In this document: piece after piece, positions 19,576 through 29,325 of the stretch
How positions within the stretch are numbered: position 1 is the first letter of the stretch
Layout: each line of letters starts with the position of its first letter
DNA from: Acinetobacter sp. 10FS3-1
Lineage (GTDB): Bacteria; Pseudomonadota; Gammaproteobacteria; Pseudomonadales; Moraxellaceae
Assembly: GCF_013343215.1 (NCBI RefSeq)
Contig: NZ_CP039143.1
Coordinates: 1,240,001-1,304,000, forward strand
Direction: 5' to 3'
DNA length: 64,000 nucleotides
The notes under the pieces: model-generated
What the model was told of the DNA's origin: nothing
Seen by the model: only the letters and a program-made list of their open reading frames with translations
Databases searched by the model: none
Translations under genes and position numbers: made by a program

Positions 19576-20328
19576 ATGACCACTGCTGAAGAAAACCCCC
19601 ATCTTCCAAAACATGTTGCCATCATTATGGATGGCAACAATCGTTTTGCCAAAAAAAATCAGATGCAGAAAGGTGATGGACACCGTGAAGGAAAAACGGT
19701 TCTGGATCCGATTGTAGAACATTGTAAAAAAAGAAATATTCAGGCGCTGACTGTCTTTGCATTTTCCAGCGAAAACTGGAATCGTCCTCAATATGAAGTT
19801 GAATTGCTGATGAATCTGCTGCTAGATACGATTCATGAGCAATTGCCTCGCATGGAAAAGTTCAATATTGCACTGCGTTTTATAGGAGATCGCTCGCGTT
19901 TATCTCCTGAACTGCAATCACTAATGTTGCATGCTGAACAAAGGACTGCTAATTTCAACAGTATGACACTTACCATTGCCATCAGTTATGGCGGTATGTG
20001 GGATATGGCACACGCTGCGAAGCAGATTGCTGCAGATGTTTTAACAAATAAATTAAATCTTGATGCAATTGATGCTGATGTCTTTGGTCAATATGTCTGT
20101 TTAGGTGATTTGCCTGCTGTGGATTTGCTGATTCGTACAGGTGGAGATTTCCGTCTGTCTAATTTCCTGCTCTGGCAGGCGGCTTATGCAGAGCTATATT
20201 TTACTGAAACTTTATGGCCTGAGTTTACTGTAGAAGAATTTGATGATGCGCTGGCTGTATTTGGTGGGCGTGAGCGTCGTTTCGGCAAAACATCAGAACA
20301 GATTTGTCAGGAAAAACTTGAGAACTAA
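19576..20328 (+). CDS. uppS: Undecaprenyl diphosphate synthase
   Basis: Cis-prenyltransferase that condenses isopentenyl diphosphate with farnesyl diphosphate to make the C55 carrier for peptidoglycan and other envelope polymers. It has 250 residues. The catalytic segment reads IIMDGNNRFAKK where most bacteria have MDGNGRWA: the catalytic Asp, Asn and Arg are kept while the Gly and Trp are replaced by Asn and Phe. FAFSSENWNRP, AISYGG and a C-terminal RTGGDFRLSNFLLWQ (usually GGE.RISNF) are present. To my knowledge these replacements are shared by Acinetobacter. It follows frr by 7 bases and precedes cdsA by 2. Confidence 0.96.
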   Translation: MTTAEENPHLPKHVAIIMDGNNRFAKKNQMQKGDGHREGKTVLDPIVEHCKKRNIQALTVFAFSSENWNRPQYEVELLMNLLLDTIHEQLPRMEKFNIALRFIGDRSRLSPELQSLMLHAEQRTANFNSMTLTIAISYGGMWDMAHAAKQIAADVLTNKLNLDAIDADVFGQYVCLGDLPAVDLLIRTGGDFRLSNFLLWQAAYAELYFTETLWPEFTVEEFDDALAVFGGRERRFGKTSEQICQEKLEN

Positions 20329-20330
20329 AC

Positions 20331-21155
20331 ATGTTTGAGCGGATTATAACCGCATTGGTGTTGGTAGCCGTAGTGATCAGCTGCATGTTTGCTACCAAAT
20401 CACATTATCCAATGTTTGCCTTAATGGTTGTGGCTGCTGGGGTTGCAGGCTATGAATGGTTTAAGCTCATGCCGCGAAAATCTAAAAATGTAATCAAGCC
20501 GGTGGGATGGGGTTATGGTCTGATGACCGCAGCCTTATCTGCACTGGCCTTATATTACTGGGATGTTGCCTTATTATTATGGGCTGCTTCGATCATGACC
20601 TGGCTGCTCAGCATCTACTGGGTGAAATCCTATCCTGATTACGACGGCTGGTACAATGTCAGTCTGCAAGGTCTTGGTATTATTTTAATTTCAGCAGCTG
20701 TAACGGCAATCTTCTCGGTTTGGCAAAATTCACCTTGGTGGTTGATGTACCTATTCCTGCTGGTGTGGGGTGCAGATAGCGGGGCGTATTTTGTAGGGCG
20801 TAAATTTGGCAAGAAAAAGCTTGCGCCGAATGTCAGCCCGAACAAGTCTGTCGAAGGGCTATATGGCGGTATTGTGACTTCAATGCTGATCGTAATCGCC
20901 GTGGCTTCCTTATATCTGGAAATGACTTGGGCCGAACTCAGCCTATTTCTGATTTTATCTATCGTAACCGTCTTTAGTTCGGTCTTGGGTGATCTGTTTG
21001 AATCCATGATCAAGCGTCGTGCCGGAATCAAGGATTCTGGTCGTATTCTGCCCGGTCATGGCGGTGTGCTGGACCGGATTGATTCTTTGCTGGCTGCAGC
21101 TCCAATTTTTGCAACTGGTATCTATATCTTAAAACTTATTGGCGTAAATTTATAA
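20331..21155 (+). CDS. cdsA: Phosphatidate cytidylyltransferase
   Basis: Makes CDP-diacylglycerol from phosphatidate and CTP, the branch point of phospholipid synthesis. It has 274 residues with about eight membrane helices. The C-terminal CDS signature is clear: SVLGDLFESMIKRRAGIKDSG, then LPGHGGVLDRIDSL. WGADSGAYFVGRKFGKKKLAP is also present, with the family's SPNKSVEG. It starts 2 bases after uppS, and its stop directly abuts the dxr ATG, so translation is probably coupled. Confidence 0.96.
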   Translation: MFERIITALVLVAVVISCMFATKSHYPMFALMVVAAGVAGYEWFKLMPRKSKNVIKPVGWGYGLMTAALSALALYYWDVALLLWAASIMTWLLSIYWVKSYPDYDGWYNVSLQGLGIILISAAVTAIFSVWQNSPWWLMYLFLLVWGADSGAYFVGRKFGKKKLAPNVSPNKSVEGLYGGIVTSMLIVIAVASLYLEMTWAELSLFLILSIVTVFSSVLGDLFESMIKRRAGIKDSGRILPGHGGVLDRIDSLLAAAPIFATGIYILKLIGVNL

Positions 21156-22352
21156 ATGTCACAAGCTGTTTGTATACTGGGTGCTACAGGTTCCATTGGT
21201 CAAAGTACTTTAAAGATTCTGCAGCAGCACTCTGAAGCTTACTCGGTTTTCGCTGTGACAGCGCAAAGTCGTATGATTGAACTGGCTGAAATCTGCCAGC
21301 AGTATCACCCCAAAGTTGCTGTGGTGCCTTCTGAAAAGGTAGATGAGCTTGTCCATCTGCTTGAGCAGCAGGGATTGTCTGATATCGAGATTTTGCAGGA
21401 TGAGGCCGGTTTAATTGCAGTTGCCGAACATCCTGAGGTGGATATCGTGATGGCGGCAATTGTTGGTGCAGCAGGTTTGTTGCCGACATTGGCAGCAGTA
21501 AAAGCAGCTAAACGCGTTCTACTGGCCAATAAAGAAGCCTTGGTGATGTCCGGTGATATCATGATGCAGGCTGCGCGTCAGCATGGTGCCTTATTGCTGC
21601 CTGTAGACTCTGAGCATAATGCCATTTTCCAGTGTCTGCCGCAAAACTACTTTGAGGCAGAGCGCAATGGCCAGCCGAAACTCGGCGTACAGCAGATTCT
21701 ACTGACCGCCTCAGGCGGCCCATTTTTAAATCATAGTCTGGAAGAGCTTGAGCAGGTGACACCTGTGCAGGCCTGTAAACATCCTAACTGGTCCATGGGG
21801 CAAAAAATTTCGGTAGATTCAGCGACTTTAATGAATAAAGGGCTGGAATTGATCGAAGCCTGCCATTTATTTGCAGTTGAAGAACAATTTGTTACAGTCG
21901 TTGTGCATCCACAGAGTATTATTCATTCCATGGTGCAATATGTAGATGGATCGACTTTGGCACAAATGGGCAATCCGGATATGGGAACGCCAATTGCACA
22001 TGCTTTGGCATGGCCTGAGCGAATCAGTACCCATATCGCACCATTAGATCTATTTATACATTCACAGCTGAATTTTCAGGAGCCGGATGTGGAACGTTTT
22101 CCTGCATTAAAGCTGGCCCGCCAAGCTATGCAGAGCGGCGGAATTGCACCGACGATTTTAAATGCAGCCAATGAGATTGCTGTGGCTGCCTTCTTGAATC
22201 AAGAGATTAGATTTACCCAAATTCCTCAGGTGGTTGAAAGTGTCCTGAACCAGATGGATAATCAGCCTGCATATGATCTGGAAACTATTTTGCAGGCAGA
22301 TCAGACCGCACGAGGTTTGTCACAGCAATTTGTGGTGAATAAAGGAAGTTAA
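21156..22352 (+). CDS. dxr: 1-deoxy-D-xylulose 5-phosphate reductoisomerase
   Basis: NADPH-dependent committed step of the methylerythritol phosphate isoprenoid pathway. It has 398 residues. The N-terminal NADPH loop is ILGATGSIGQSTL. LLANKEALVMSG, the metal-binding PVDSEHNAIFQCL and the loop segment HPNWSMGQKISVDSATLMNKG all match the family. Its ATG follows the cdsA stop with no spacer. Together with uppS it links isoprenoid supply to the envelope genes of this cluster. Confidence 0.97.
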   Translation: MSQAVCILGATGSIGQSTLKILQQHSEAYSVFAVTAQSRMIELAEICQQYHPKVAVVPSEKVDELVHLLEQQGLSDIEILQDEAGLIAVAEHPEVDIVMAAIVGAAGLLPTLAAVKAAKRVLLANKEALVMSGDIMMQAARQHGALLLPVDSEHNAIFQCLPQNYFEAERNGQPKLGVQQILLTASGGPFLNHSLEELEQVTPVQACKHPNWSMGQKISVDSATLMNKGLELIEACHLFAVEEQFVTVVVHPQSIIHSMVQYVDGSTLAQMGNPDMGTPIAHALAWPERISTHIAPLDLFIHSQLNFQEPDVERFPALKLARQAMQSGGIAPTILNAANEIAVAAFLNQEIRFTQIPQVVESVLNQMDNQPAYDLETILQADQTARGLSQQFVVNKGS

Positions 22353-22355
22353 GAG

Positions 22356-23711
22356 ATGAACGCCTTGTTTATTATTGCCGCTGCAATCCTGTTACTCGGT
22401 CCCTTAATTGCGATTCACGAGTTTGGTCACTACATTGTGGCACGTAAACTGGGCGTTAAAGTGTTGGTTTACTCGATTGGTTTTGGCCCGACTCTGATCA
22501 AATGGACCTCCAAAAAATCAGGTATCCAGTATCAGCTCTCTGCTTTGCCTTTAGGTGGGTATGTGAAGATGCTGGATGAACGTGAATGCAATGTCGCGGA
22601 AGAAGACTTACCCAAAGCCTTTAACCGTCAGCATCCCTGGAAGCGTATCGCGATTGTGGCTGCTGGTCCTTTAATCAATCTGGTGCTGGCTGTGGTTCTC
22701 TTCTGGATATTGTTTTTACCTGCTCAGGAACAGCTAAATACCCGGGTCGGCAAGATTATTCCCGATACGCCTGCCGCTACTGTACATATGCAGCAAGGGG
22801 ATAAAATTGTTGCGATAGACGGAACGAAGGTCGAAACCTGGGAAAAGCTCAGCTATGCGCTGGTCGATCGTGTCGGTGAAACTGGCAATATCAGTATTCA
22901 GGCTGAGCGGTCAGGTGAGACTAAAACCTTTCAGCTCCCTATTCAGAATTTTCTCAAAGATCAGTCTCAATCTCCCTTAGAAGAGCTAGGCTTCTTGCCT
23001 TATCGCCCGCAAGTTCCAGCAGTGGTCTCCAAGCTGACCGCCGATGGTGCAGCCATCCGTCAAGGGATGCAGGAGGGTGACCGTATCTTGGCCATTAATG
23101 GCACCTCGATGAAAGACTGGTACGATGTGGTGCAAGTGGTTCAGGCCTCTCCGGAAAAACTGCTCAAGATAGAAGTATTGCGGGATAAACAGGTGATACA
23201 GCTTGAAGTTATGCCGCAAGGAAAGCGTGACAATATGGGCAATGTCACTGGTATGCTTGGCGTACAGGGTGATCCGGGTAAAATTACCATTCCCGCAGAA
23301 TATAAACAGACCATTCATTATAACCCGGCCGAAGCACTGGTCATGGCTTTTGATAAAACCGCGCAGCTTTCCTCCATGATCGTAAACTCGATTGTGAAGA
23401 TGATCCGTGGAATGATCGGTTTGGATAACCTCTCTGGCCCAATTACCATTGCCAAGGTAGCCGGACAAAGTGCAGAAATGGGTTGGGAAACTTTTATTTC
23501 CTTTATGGCGCTAATGAGTGTAAGTTTAGGAATATTAAACTTATTGCCCATTCCAATGCTTGATGGAGGACATCTGGTTTACTATTTTATTGAATTAATT
23601 CGTGGTAAACCTGTTTCTGAACAAATACAATTGGTTGGATTTAAAATTGGTATGGTACTGCTCGGCAGTATGATGCTTCTGGCATTATTTAATGACTTTA
23701 TGCGTTTATAA
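22356..23711 (+). CDS. rseP: Site-2 intramembrane zinc metalloprotease RseP
   Basis: Cleaves trimmed anti-sigma factors and remnant signal peptides inside the inner membrane. It has 451 residues. The zinc motif HEFGH is at residues 22-26 in the first helix, followed by the FGP loop (IGFGPTLIKW). Two PDZ domains span roughly residues 115-300, and the C-terminal LLPIPMLDGGHLVYYFIE supplies the third zinc ligand. It lies 3 bases after dxr and 39 bases before bamA. Confidence 0.96.
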   Translation: MNALFIIAAAILLLGPLIAIHEFGHYIVARKLGVKVLVYSIGFGPTLIKWTSKKSGIQYQLSALPLGGYVKMLDERECNVAEEDLPKAFNRQHPWKRIAIVAAGPLINLVLAVVLFWILFLPAQEQLNTRVGKIIPDTPAATVHMQQGDKIVAIDGTKVETWEKLSYALVDRVGETGNISIQAERSGETKTFQLPIQNFLKDQSQSPLEELGFLPYRPQVPAVVSKLTADGAAIRQGMQEGDRILAINGTSMKDWYDVVQVVQASPEKLLKIEVLRDKQVIQLEVMPQGKRDNMGNVTGMLGVQGDPGKITIPAEYKQTIHYNPAEALVMAFDKTAQLSSMIVNSIVKMIRGMIGLDNLSGPITIAKVAGQSAEMGWETFISFMALMSVSLGILNLLPIPMLDGGHLVYYFIELIRGKPVSEQIQLVGFKIGMVLLGSMMLLALFNDFMRL

Positions 23712-23750
23712 GAACGTAAATGAAATAAATTAACAGCGGAAAAGACTGGC

Positions 23751-26336
23751 ATGCAGCACACACATTTATTTATGCCTTTGGCACTCGTTAGTGCAATGGC
23801 AGCAGCACAACAAGTATATGCAGTAGATGAATTCATTGTACAAGATATAAAATTTGATGGATTAGTACGTTTAACTCCTGAAAATCTGTATAGCTTGGTG
23901 CCGGTCAACAGTGGTGACCGTGTGAATGATCCTGTGATTGCCAATGCAATTCGTAGCCTGTTTGCATCAGGGTTATTTGATGATATCAAAGCCGTTCAGC
24001 AGGGAAATACTCTGGTTTTCCAGGTGGTAGAGCGTCCGGTTATTTCAAAGATTGAGCTCAAAGGCAACAAGTTGATTCCAAAAGAAGCACTTGAAGAAGG
24101 CCTGAAAAAAATGGGCTTGGCTGAAGGCGAGGTGCTGAGAAAATCTGCGCTGCAAACAGTGGAGTCCGAGCTTGAACAGCAATATATGCAGCAAGGCCGT
24201 TATGATGCCGATATTAAGGTAACCACCACTGCGCGACCAAATAACCGGGTTGAATTACTGATTGACTTTGTAGAAGGCAAAGCCGCTAAAGTTTTTGATA
24301 TTAATATCATCGGGAATACGGTATTTAAAGAATCCGAGATTAAGCAGGCTTTTGCCGTCAAGGAAAGTGGTTGGAGTTCAGTGGTCTCGCGTAATGACCG
24401 CTATGCACGTGAAAAGATGGCTGCGAGTCTGGAAGCCTTGCGTGCGATGTATCTGAACCGTGGTTACATTAACTTTAATATCGCCAACTCCAGCCTGAAC
24501 CTGAGTGAAGATAAAAAAAATGTGTTCATTGAGGTTTCAGTCGATGAAGGTGAGCAGTTTAAATTTGGTCAAACCAAGTTCTTGGGTGATGCGCTTTATC
24601 AGCCTGAAGAGTTAAAAGCTTTACAGCTGTATAAAGAAAGTGAAGTGTATTCACAGGAAAAAGTGAATGCAGTCAAGCAGTTGTTGCTACGTAAATATGG
24701 CAATGCTGGCTATTACTATGCTGAAGTGAATGTGGTTCCTCAGATTAATGAAGAAACCAAGCAAGTTGATTTGAACTATTATATTAATCCGGGTCAACAG
24801 ATTACCGTACGACGTATCAACTTTACAGGTAACTCCAAGACCGCAGACGAAGTATTGCGTCGTGAAATGCGCCAAATGGAAGGGGCACTGGCCAGTAACG
24901 AAAAGATTGATCTGTCAAAGGTTCGTCTGGAACGCACCGGTTTCTTTAAGAGTGTAGATGTTAAACCTGTACGTATTCCGGGTTCACCTGATCAGGTTGA
25001 CCTGAATATTGCAGTAGAAGAACAACATTCGGGAACCAGTACACTGGCAGTTGGTTTCTCGCAAAGTGGTGGTGTGACCTTCCAGGCTGGCTTAAGTCAA
25101 ACCAACTTCTTGGGTACAGGGAATAGCGTCTCTATAGACCTGTCCCGTTCTGAAACTCAAGATTATTATAACTTGAGCGTGATGGACCCGTATTTTACCA
25201 TTGATGGCGTACGTCGTGGCTATAATCTTTACTATCGTAAAACCAAACTAGATGATGATTATAACGTCAATAACTATGTGACTGACAGTTTTGGTGGTGG
25301 GATCAATTTTGGTTATCCAATTGATGAAAACCAAAGTGTAAGTTTGGGCCTGAATATTGACCAGACTGAAGTGACGACTGGTCCCTATGTCTCGACCTAT
25401 GTTCGGGATTATTTGTTAGCCAATGGTGGTAAAGCTAAAGGCGAAGGTAAGTATTGTTCGAGCGATAACCTAAAATCACAATGGGAGATTGATTTAGCAG
25501 CTGATCCTGATCTGGAAAAACCTTCTAATCCACCAGAAGGTTATTTTGATCGTCTTTGCCGAGATGGTAATAATCAAGATATTGGTTTTACCTCATTTGA
25601 TGATGAGTTTGGTGGAGAATTCCTGACTTATAATTTAAATCTAGGTTGGTCATATAACACTTTAAACCGTCCAGTCTTCCCAACTACGGGAATGTCACAT
25701 CGAGTCAATGCAGAAATTGCATTACCGGGCAGTGATGTGGAATATCAAAAAGTATCTTATGATGCACAAGCACTCTTCCCATTGGGTAAGGACTTTGTGC
25801 TGCGCGGTTACGGTAAGCTAGGCTATGGTAATGATCTGCCATTCTATAAGAACTTCTATGCTGGTGGTTATGGCTCAGTGCGTGGTTATGAAAACAGTAC
25901 GCTTGGACCTAAATACCCTGGTGTAACTTATAACGAATCACGCAAACGAGATTATGATCCAGAAGAAGTGGGTGGTAATGCGCTAATTCAGTTTGGTGCT
26001 GAGTTGGTATTGCCTGTGCCGTTTAAAGGGGATTGGGCACGTCAGGTGCGTCCAGTACTGTTTGCTGAAGGTGCTCAAGTATTTGATACTCAGTGTGATG
26101 TACCATCAGGTAAGCTGTATTTGACTGGTAAAATGGATGATCCTGGTGTAGATGCAAAACAATACTGTAAAGACAACTTCGGCTTTGATAGTGGCAATAT
26201 GCGCTATAGCGTTGGTGCAGGCTTTACCTGGATTACCATGATTGGCCCATTATCACTCAGCTATGCTTATCCACTTAACGATAAGCCGGGTGATGATACC
26301 CAGAATGTACAATTTGAAATCGGACGTACATTCTAA
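23751..26336 (+). CDS. bamA: Outer membrane protein assembly factor BamA
   Basis: Essential Omp85 protein that inserts beta-barrels into the outer membrane. It has 861 residues, with a signal peptide cleaved near residue 24 (QQVYA/VDEF), five POTRA repeats to about residue 430 (first VQDIKFDGLVRLTPENL), and a C-terminal 16-strand barrel containing the family VRGYENSTLGP motif and ending in Phe. Two or more cysteines in predicted extracellular loops (around KYCSSDN and RLCRDG) suggest a surface disulfide. It is followed by a hairpin terminator before skp. Confidence 0.97.
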   Translation: MQHTHLFMPLALVSAMAAAQQVYAVDEFIVQDIKFDGLVRLTPENLYSLVPVNSGDRVNDPVIANAIRSLFASGLFDDIKAVQQGNTLVFQVVERPVISKIELKGNKLIPKEALEEGLKKMGLAEGEVLRKSALQTVESELEQQYMQQGRYDADIKVTTTARPNNRVELLIDFVEGKAAKVFDINIIGNTVFKESEIKQAFAVKESGWSSVVSRNDRYAREKMAASLEALRAMYLNRGYINFNIANSSLNLSEDKKNVFIEVSVDEGEQFKFGQTKFLGDALYQPEELKALQLYKESEVYSQEKVNAVKQLLLRKYGNAGYYYAEVNVVPQINEETKQVDLNYYINPGQQITVRRINFTGNSKTADEVLRREMRQMEGALASNEKIDLSKVRLERTGFFKSVDVKPVRIPGSPDQVDLNIAVEEQHSGTSTLAVGFSQSGGVTFQAGLSQTNFLGTGNSVSIDLSRSETQDYYNLSVMDPYFTIDGVRRGYNLYYRKTKLDDDYNVNNYVTDSFGGGINFGYPIDENQSVSLGLNIDQTEVTTGPYVSTYVRDYLLANGGKAKGEGKYCSSDNLKSQWEIDLAADPDLEKPSNPPEGYFDRLCRDGNNQDIGFTSFDDEFGGEFLTYNLNLGWSYNTLNRPVFPTTGMSHRVNAEIALPGSDVEYQKVSYDAQALFPLGKDFVLRGYGKLGYGNDLPFYKNFYAGGYGSVRGYENSTLGPKYPGVTYNESRKRDYDPEEVGGNALIQFGAELVLPVPFKGDWARQVRPVLFAEGAQVFDTQCDVPSGKLYLTGKMDDPGVDAKQYCKDNFGFDSGNMRYSVGAGFTWITMIGPLSLSYAYPLNDKPGDDTQNVQFEIGRTF

Positions 26337-26358
26337 ATTACTTATCCATGAAGAATAT

Positions 26359-26400
26359 AAAATTTGCTCATGAGGTTGTGGCCTTGTGAGCAAATTTTTT
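26359..26400 (+). terminator. Hairpin terminator between bamA and skp
   Basis: Perfect 12-bp arms AAAATTTGCTCA and TGAGCAAATTTT with a 16-base loop and two further T. It lies inside the bamA-skp spacer and overlaps the skp leader, so it may attenuate rather than fully stop transcription. Confidence 0.7.
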
Positions 26401-26415
26401 GAAAGAGTGAAAATT

Positions 26416-26913
26416 ATGAACAAAATAATGATGACAATGAGCCTGGTTTTAGCAACATTCGCACCTTTGGCTCAAGCAGCCGGGATTGGTGTAATTGATC
26501 TGGAGCGTGTGGTTGAAAATAGTACTTATTTAAAGCAGCAAAATACTGCATTCCAGCAAAAAATTCAGCCTCAAACCACCAAGATTGACCAGTTAAGTAA
26601 AGAGCTTGAGGCTTTACAGCAGCGAGCGCAGGCAAATAGCAAAATCAGTGATGCTGAAAAGCAGAAAATGTCAGCTCAATATCAGGCTAAACTTCAGGAA
26701 TTGGCACAGCTTCAGCAAACCGTACAAGGCAGTGTACAAAGCTCCATTCAGCAAATCCGGACAGTTTTTGATGGACGTGTGAAACAGATTGCAGAGCAAT
26801 TGCGTAAAGAAAACAACCTGGATGTGGTTTTAAATAAAAATTCCACGCTTACTTATGACGCCAAGTATGATTTAACTGATAAAATGATTCAAAAGGTTAA
26901 TGCAATTAAGTAA
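26416..26913 (+). CDS. skp: Periplasmic outer-membrane-protein chaperone Skp/OmpH
   Basis: Chaperone that holds unfolded outer membrane proteins on their way to BamA. It has 165 residues, with a signal peptide ([21 protein letters not shown]) and a mature part starting at [15 protein letters not shown], a typical Skp strand, then long amphipathic helices rich in Gln, Lys and Glu. The ATG at 26416 is chosen over the in-frame GTG at 26386, which lies in the terminator hairpin and would place a charged stretch before the signal peptide. It is followed by lpxD after 4 bases. Confidence 0.93.
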   Translation: MNKIMMTMSLVLATFAPLAQAAGIGVIDLERVVENSTYLKQQNTAFQQKIQPQTTKIDQLSKELEALQQRAQANSKISDAEKQKMSAQYQAKLQELAQLQQTVQGSVQSSIQQIRTVFDGRVKQIAEQLRKENNLDVVLNKNSTLTYDAKYDLTDKMIQKVNAIK

Positions 26914-26917
26914 ATCA

Positions 26918-27988
26918 ATGAATCATCAACAGCTTCAGTTAGCTGATCTCGCTCGCCTGGTTCAAGGCGAGTGTGTAGGTCAGGCAGATTTGCATTTGAG
27001 AGGTTTGGCCAGTCTTCAACATGCAACGTCACAAGATCTGGCATTCGTTAATGCAGACAAATATCTAGAGCAGGCCAATCAAAGTCAGGCGGGTGCGCTC
27101 ATTGTCACTGCTGAACTGAAACAGCAATGCACTTCACAGCAAAACTTTATTGTGGTGGCTAATCCTTATCTGGCTTTTGCAATCCTGACGCATGTTTTTG
27201 AAAAAAAACAGAGCCAGCGTGGAATTGAAAGTACGGCACAAATTCATCCTTCAGCAATAATTGCCGACGATGCCTATATTGGTCACTATGCAGTGATTGG
27301 TGAGGATTGTGTGGTGGGTGCAAATACGATTATTCAAGCACATACATATCTTGATGATGCTGTCGAAATCGGTCAGGACTGTTTTATTGATGCACATGTG
27401 ACCCTGACCGGCGAAGCCAAAATTGGTAACCGTGTCCGTATTCATGCCAATACCGTGATTGGTAGTGAAGGTTTTGGTTTTGCGCCTTACCAAGGGAAAT
27501 GGCACAGGATCGCCCAGTTAGGTTCTGTTCGCATCGCTGATGACGTCCGGATTGGGTCGAACTGTAGTATAGATCGTGGTGCGTTGGATGATACGATTTT
27601 GGAACAAGGTGTTATTATTGATAACCTTGTGCAAATCGCGCATAACGTTAAAATAGGTGCCAATACCGCTATTGCTGCGAAAACTGCTGTTGCAGGAAGT
27701 GTTTCAATTGGCAAAAACTGTATCATTGGTGGTGGTACCGCAATTTCTGGGCACTTAAATATTGCTGATAATGTGACTTTGACTGGAATGTCAATGGTGA
27801 CAAATAATATTTCTGAAGATGGAAAATATTCTTCGGGGATTGGATTGTTTGAAAATCAGAAATGGAAACGCACAGTGGTTCGCCTCAGACAATTAGCAGA
27901 TGTGCCATTGACCCAGTTGGCTAAACGATTGGATCATATGCAATCTCAAATTGAGTCCATTGAATCAACATTAAAGTTGCGTAAATAA
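26918..27988 (+). CDS. lpxD: UDP-3-O-(3-hydroxyacyl)glucosamine N-acyltransferase
   Basis: Third step of lipid A synthesis, adding the N-linked hydroxyacyl chain. It has 356 residues. The N-terminal uridine-binding domain includes [21 protein letters not shown] long left-handed beta-helix of hexapeptide repeats follows ([20 protein letters not shown] onwards), with the catalytic-type [13 protein letters not shown] and a C-terminal helix. The ATG at 26918 (MNHQQLQL) aligns with homologues better than the ATG at 26900, which overlaps skp. Confidence 0.96.
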   Translation: MNHQQLQLADLARLVQGECVGQADLHLRGLASLQHATSQDLAFVNADKYLEQANQSQAGALIVTAELKQQCTSQQNFIVVANPYLAFAILTHVFEKKQSQRGIESTAQIHPSAIIADDAYIGHYAVIGEDCVVGANTIIQAHTYLDDAVEIGQDCFIDAHVTLTGEAKIGNRVRIHANTVIGSEGFGFAPYQGKWHRIAQLGSVRIADDVRIGSNCSIDRGALDDTILEQGVIIDNLVQIAHNVKIGANTAIAAKTAVAGSVSIGKNCIIGGGTAISGHLNIADNVTLTGMSMVTNNISEDGKYSSGIGLFENQKWKRTVVRLRQLADVPLTQLAKRLDHMQSQIESIESTLKLRK

Positions 27989-27990
27989 TT

Positions 27991-28479
27991 ATGATGACAG
28001 AGTCGAATTTGCCTACATTGACGAAGCCTGAATTACCAATGAATATTCAAAAAATTCGTGAATATTTGCCCCATCGTTATCCATTTTTACTGGTTGATCG
28101 TGTAGTCGATATTACTGAAAATGGTATTGTTGGTTATAAGAACGTCTCGATTAATGAAGAGTTTTTGCAAGGTCATTTTCCGAATTATCCCATCATGCCG
28201 GGCGTGCTGATTGTTGAAGCATTGGCTCAGATTTCTGGAATTTTGGGTTTTGTCATGAATAACGAAGTTCCAAGTGAAGGTTCTTTGTTCCTGTTTGCTG
28301 GCGCTGAGAAGGTCAGATTTAAAAAACAAGTGGTTGCTGGTGATCAATTGGTTTTAAAAGCTGAATTAGTGATGCAAAAACGAGGCATTTACAAATATAA
28401 TTGTATTGCCACTGTAGATGGCGTCGTCGCAACAACCGCGGAAATTATGGTTTCGCATCAAAAAGTCGAGCAGGCATGA
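27991..28479 (+). CDS. fabZ: 3-hydroxyacyl-ACP dehydratase FabZ
   Basis: Hotdog-fold enzyme that dehydrates 3-hydroxyacyl-ACP in fatty acid elongation and so competes with LpxA and LpxD for substrate. It has 162 residues. The catalytic region reads LPHRYPFLLVDRV, GHFPNYPIMPGVLIVEALAQ (active-site His and Glu) and FAGAEKVRFKKQV. Two adjacent ATGs (27991, 27994) are both possible starts. It lies 2 bases after lpxD, and its stop overlaps the lpxA ATG as ATGA. Confidence 0.96.
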   Translation: MMTESNLPTLTKPELPMNIQKIREYLPHRYPFLLVDRVVDITENGIVGYKNVSINEEFLQGHFPNYPIMPGVLIVEALAQISGILGFVMNNEVPSEGSLFLFAGAEKVRFKKQVVAGDQLVLKAELVMQKRGIYKYNCIATVDGVVATTAEIMVSHQKVEQA

Positions 28480-29264
28480 GCAATAATCCCCTTATTCACC
28501 CAACTGCCATTATTGACTCATCAGCAGTAATTGCTGCTGATGTGCAAATTGGTCCATATTGTATTATTGGACCGAATGTCACTATTGGCGCGGGTAGCAA
28601 ACTTCATTCACATGTTGTGGTGGGTGGCTATACGCGTATGGGTGAATATAATGAAATTTTTCAGTTCGCCAGTGTGGGCGAAGTTTGTCAGGATCTCAAA
28701 TATGCAGGTGAAGAAACCTGGCTAGAAATTGGTGATCACAACAAGATTCGTGAACATTGTAGTTTGCATCGTGGTACGGTTCAGGATCAGGGCATTACTA
28801 AAGTGGGTAGTCATAACCTGCTGATGGTGAATACGCATATTGCCCATGACTGTAGGGTGGGCGATCATAATATCTTTGCAAATAATGTCGGTGTAGCTGG
28901 CCATGTGCATGTAGGTGATTATGTTGTGGTTGGAGGTAACTCCGGAATTCATCAATTCTGCAAAATTGATTCATATAGCATGATTGGCGGTGCTTCACTT
29001 ATTCTCAAAGATGTGCCAGCGTATGTAATGGTGTCTGGAAATCCTGCACATGCATTTGCCATGAATGTGGAAGGGATGCGTCGTAAGGGTTGGTCCAAGA
29101 ATGTGGTCAATCGCTTACGTGAAGCTTTCAAGCTCATTTATAAATCGGGTCTGACCACTCAGGAAGCGCTTGAAAAAATTCGTAGTGAGATTTTACCAGA
29201 AGTGCCTGAAGCGCAGCGTTTAATTGACTCTCTGGAGCAATCAAAACGCGGAATCATACGCTAA
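28476..29264 (+). CDS. lpxA: UDP-N-acetylglucosamine O-acyltransferase
   Basis: First step of lipid A synthesis. It has 262 residues, with about ten coils of left-handed beta-helix hexapeptide repeats from IHPTAIIDSSAVIAADVQIG, the catalytic-type motif NTHIAHDCRVGDHN, GGNSGIHQFCKID, and a C-terminal helical domain (GMRRKGWSKNVVNRLREAFK). The start overlaps the fabZ stop by 4 bases, giving translational coupling. lpxB and rnhB, which follow in E. coli, are absent; a terminator closes the cluster here. Confidence 0.97.
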   Translation: MSNNPLIHPTAIIDSSAVIAADVQIGPYCIIGPNVTIGAGSKLHSHVVVGGYTRMGEYNEIFQFASVGEVCQDLKYAGEETWLEIGDHNKIREHCSLHRGTVQDQGITKVGSHNLLMVNTHIAHDCRVGDHNIFANNVGVAGHVHVGDYVVVGGNSGIHQFCKIDSYSMIGGASLILKDVPAYVMVSGNPAHAFAMNVEGMRRKGWSKNVVNRLREAFKLIYKSGLTTQEALEKIRSEILPEVPEAQRLIDSLEQSKRGIIR

Positions 29265-29276
29265 AGCATTTTTTAT

Positions 29277-29309
29277 AAAAAAGACACCTTGAGAGTGTCT
29301 TTTTTATTT
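29277..29309 (+). terminator. Bidirectional terminator between lpxA and cpoB
   Basis: Arms AAAAAAGACAC and GTGTCTTTTTT around CTTGAGA, flanked by A and T runs so that it serves both convergent genes. Confidence 0.9.
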
Positions 29310-29325
29310 TCTAAACAGCCTTTAT

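Noticed and set aside
22986-23468. 160-codon open frame on the minus strand inside rseP
   Set aside because: It is a shadow of the highly coding rseP frame, with no ribosome-binding site and no recognisable domain.
28401-28475. Longer lpxA reading frame starting inside fabZ
   Set aside because: The extra residues are the fabZ sequence in another frame; the ATG at 28476 overlapping the fabZ stop matches LpxA homologues.
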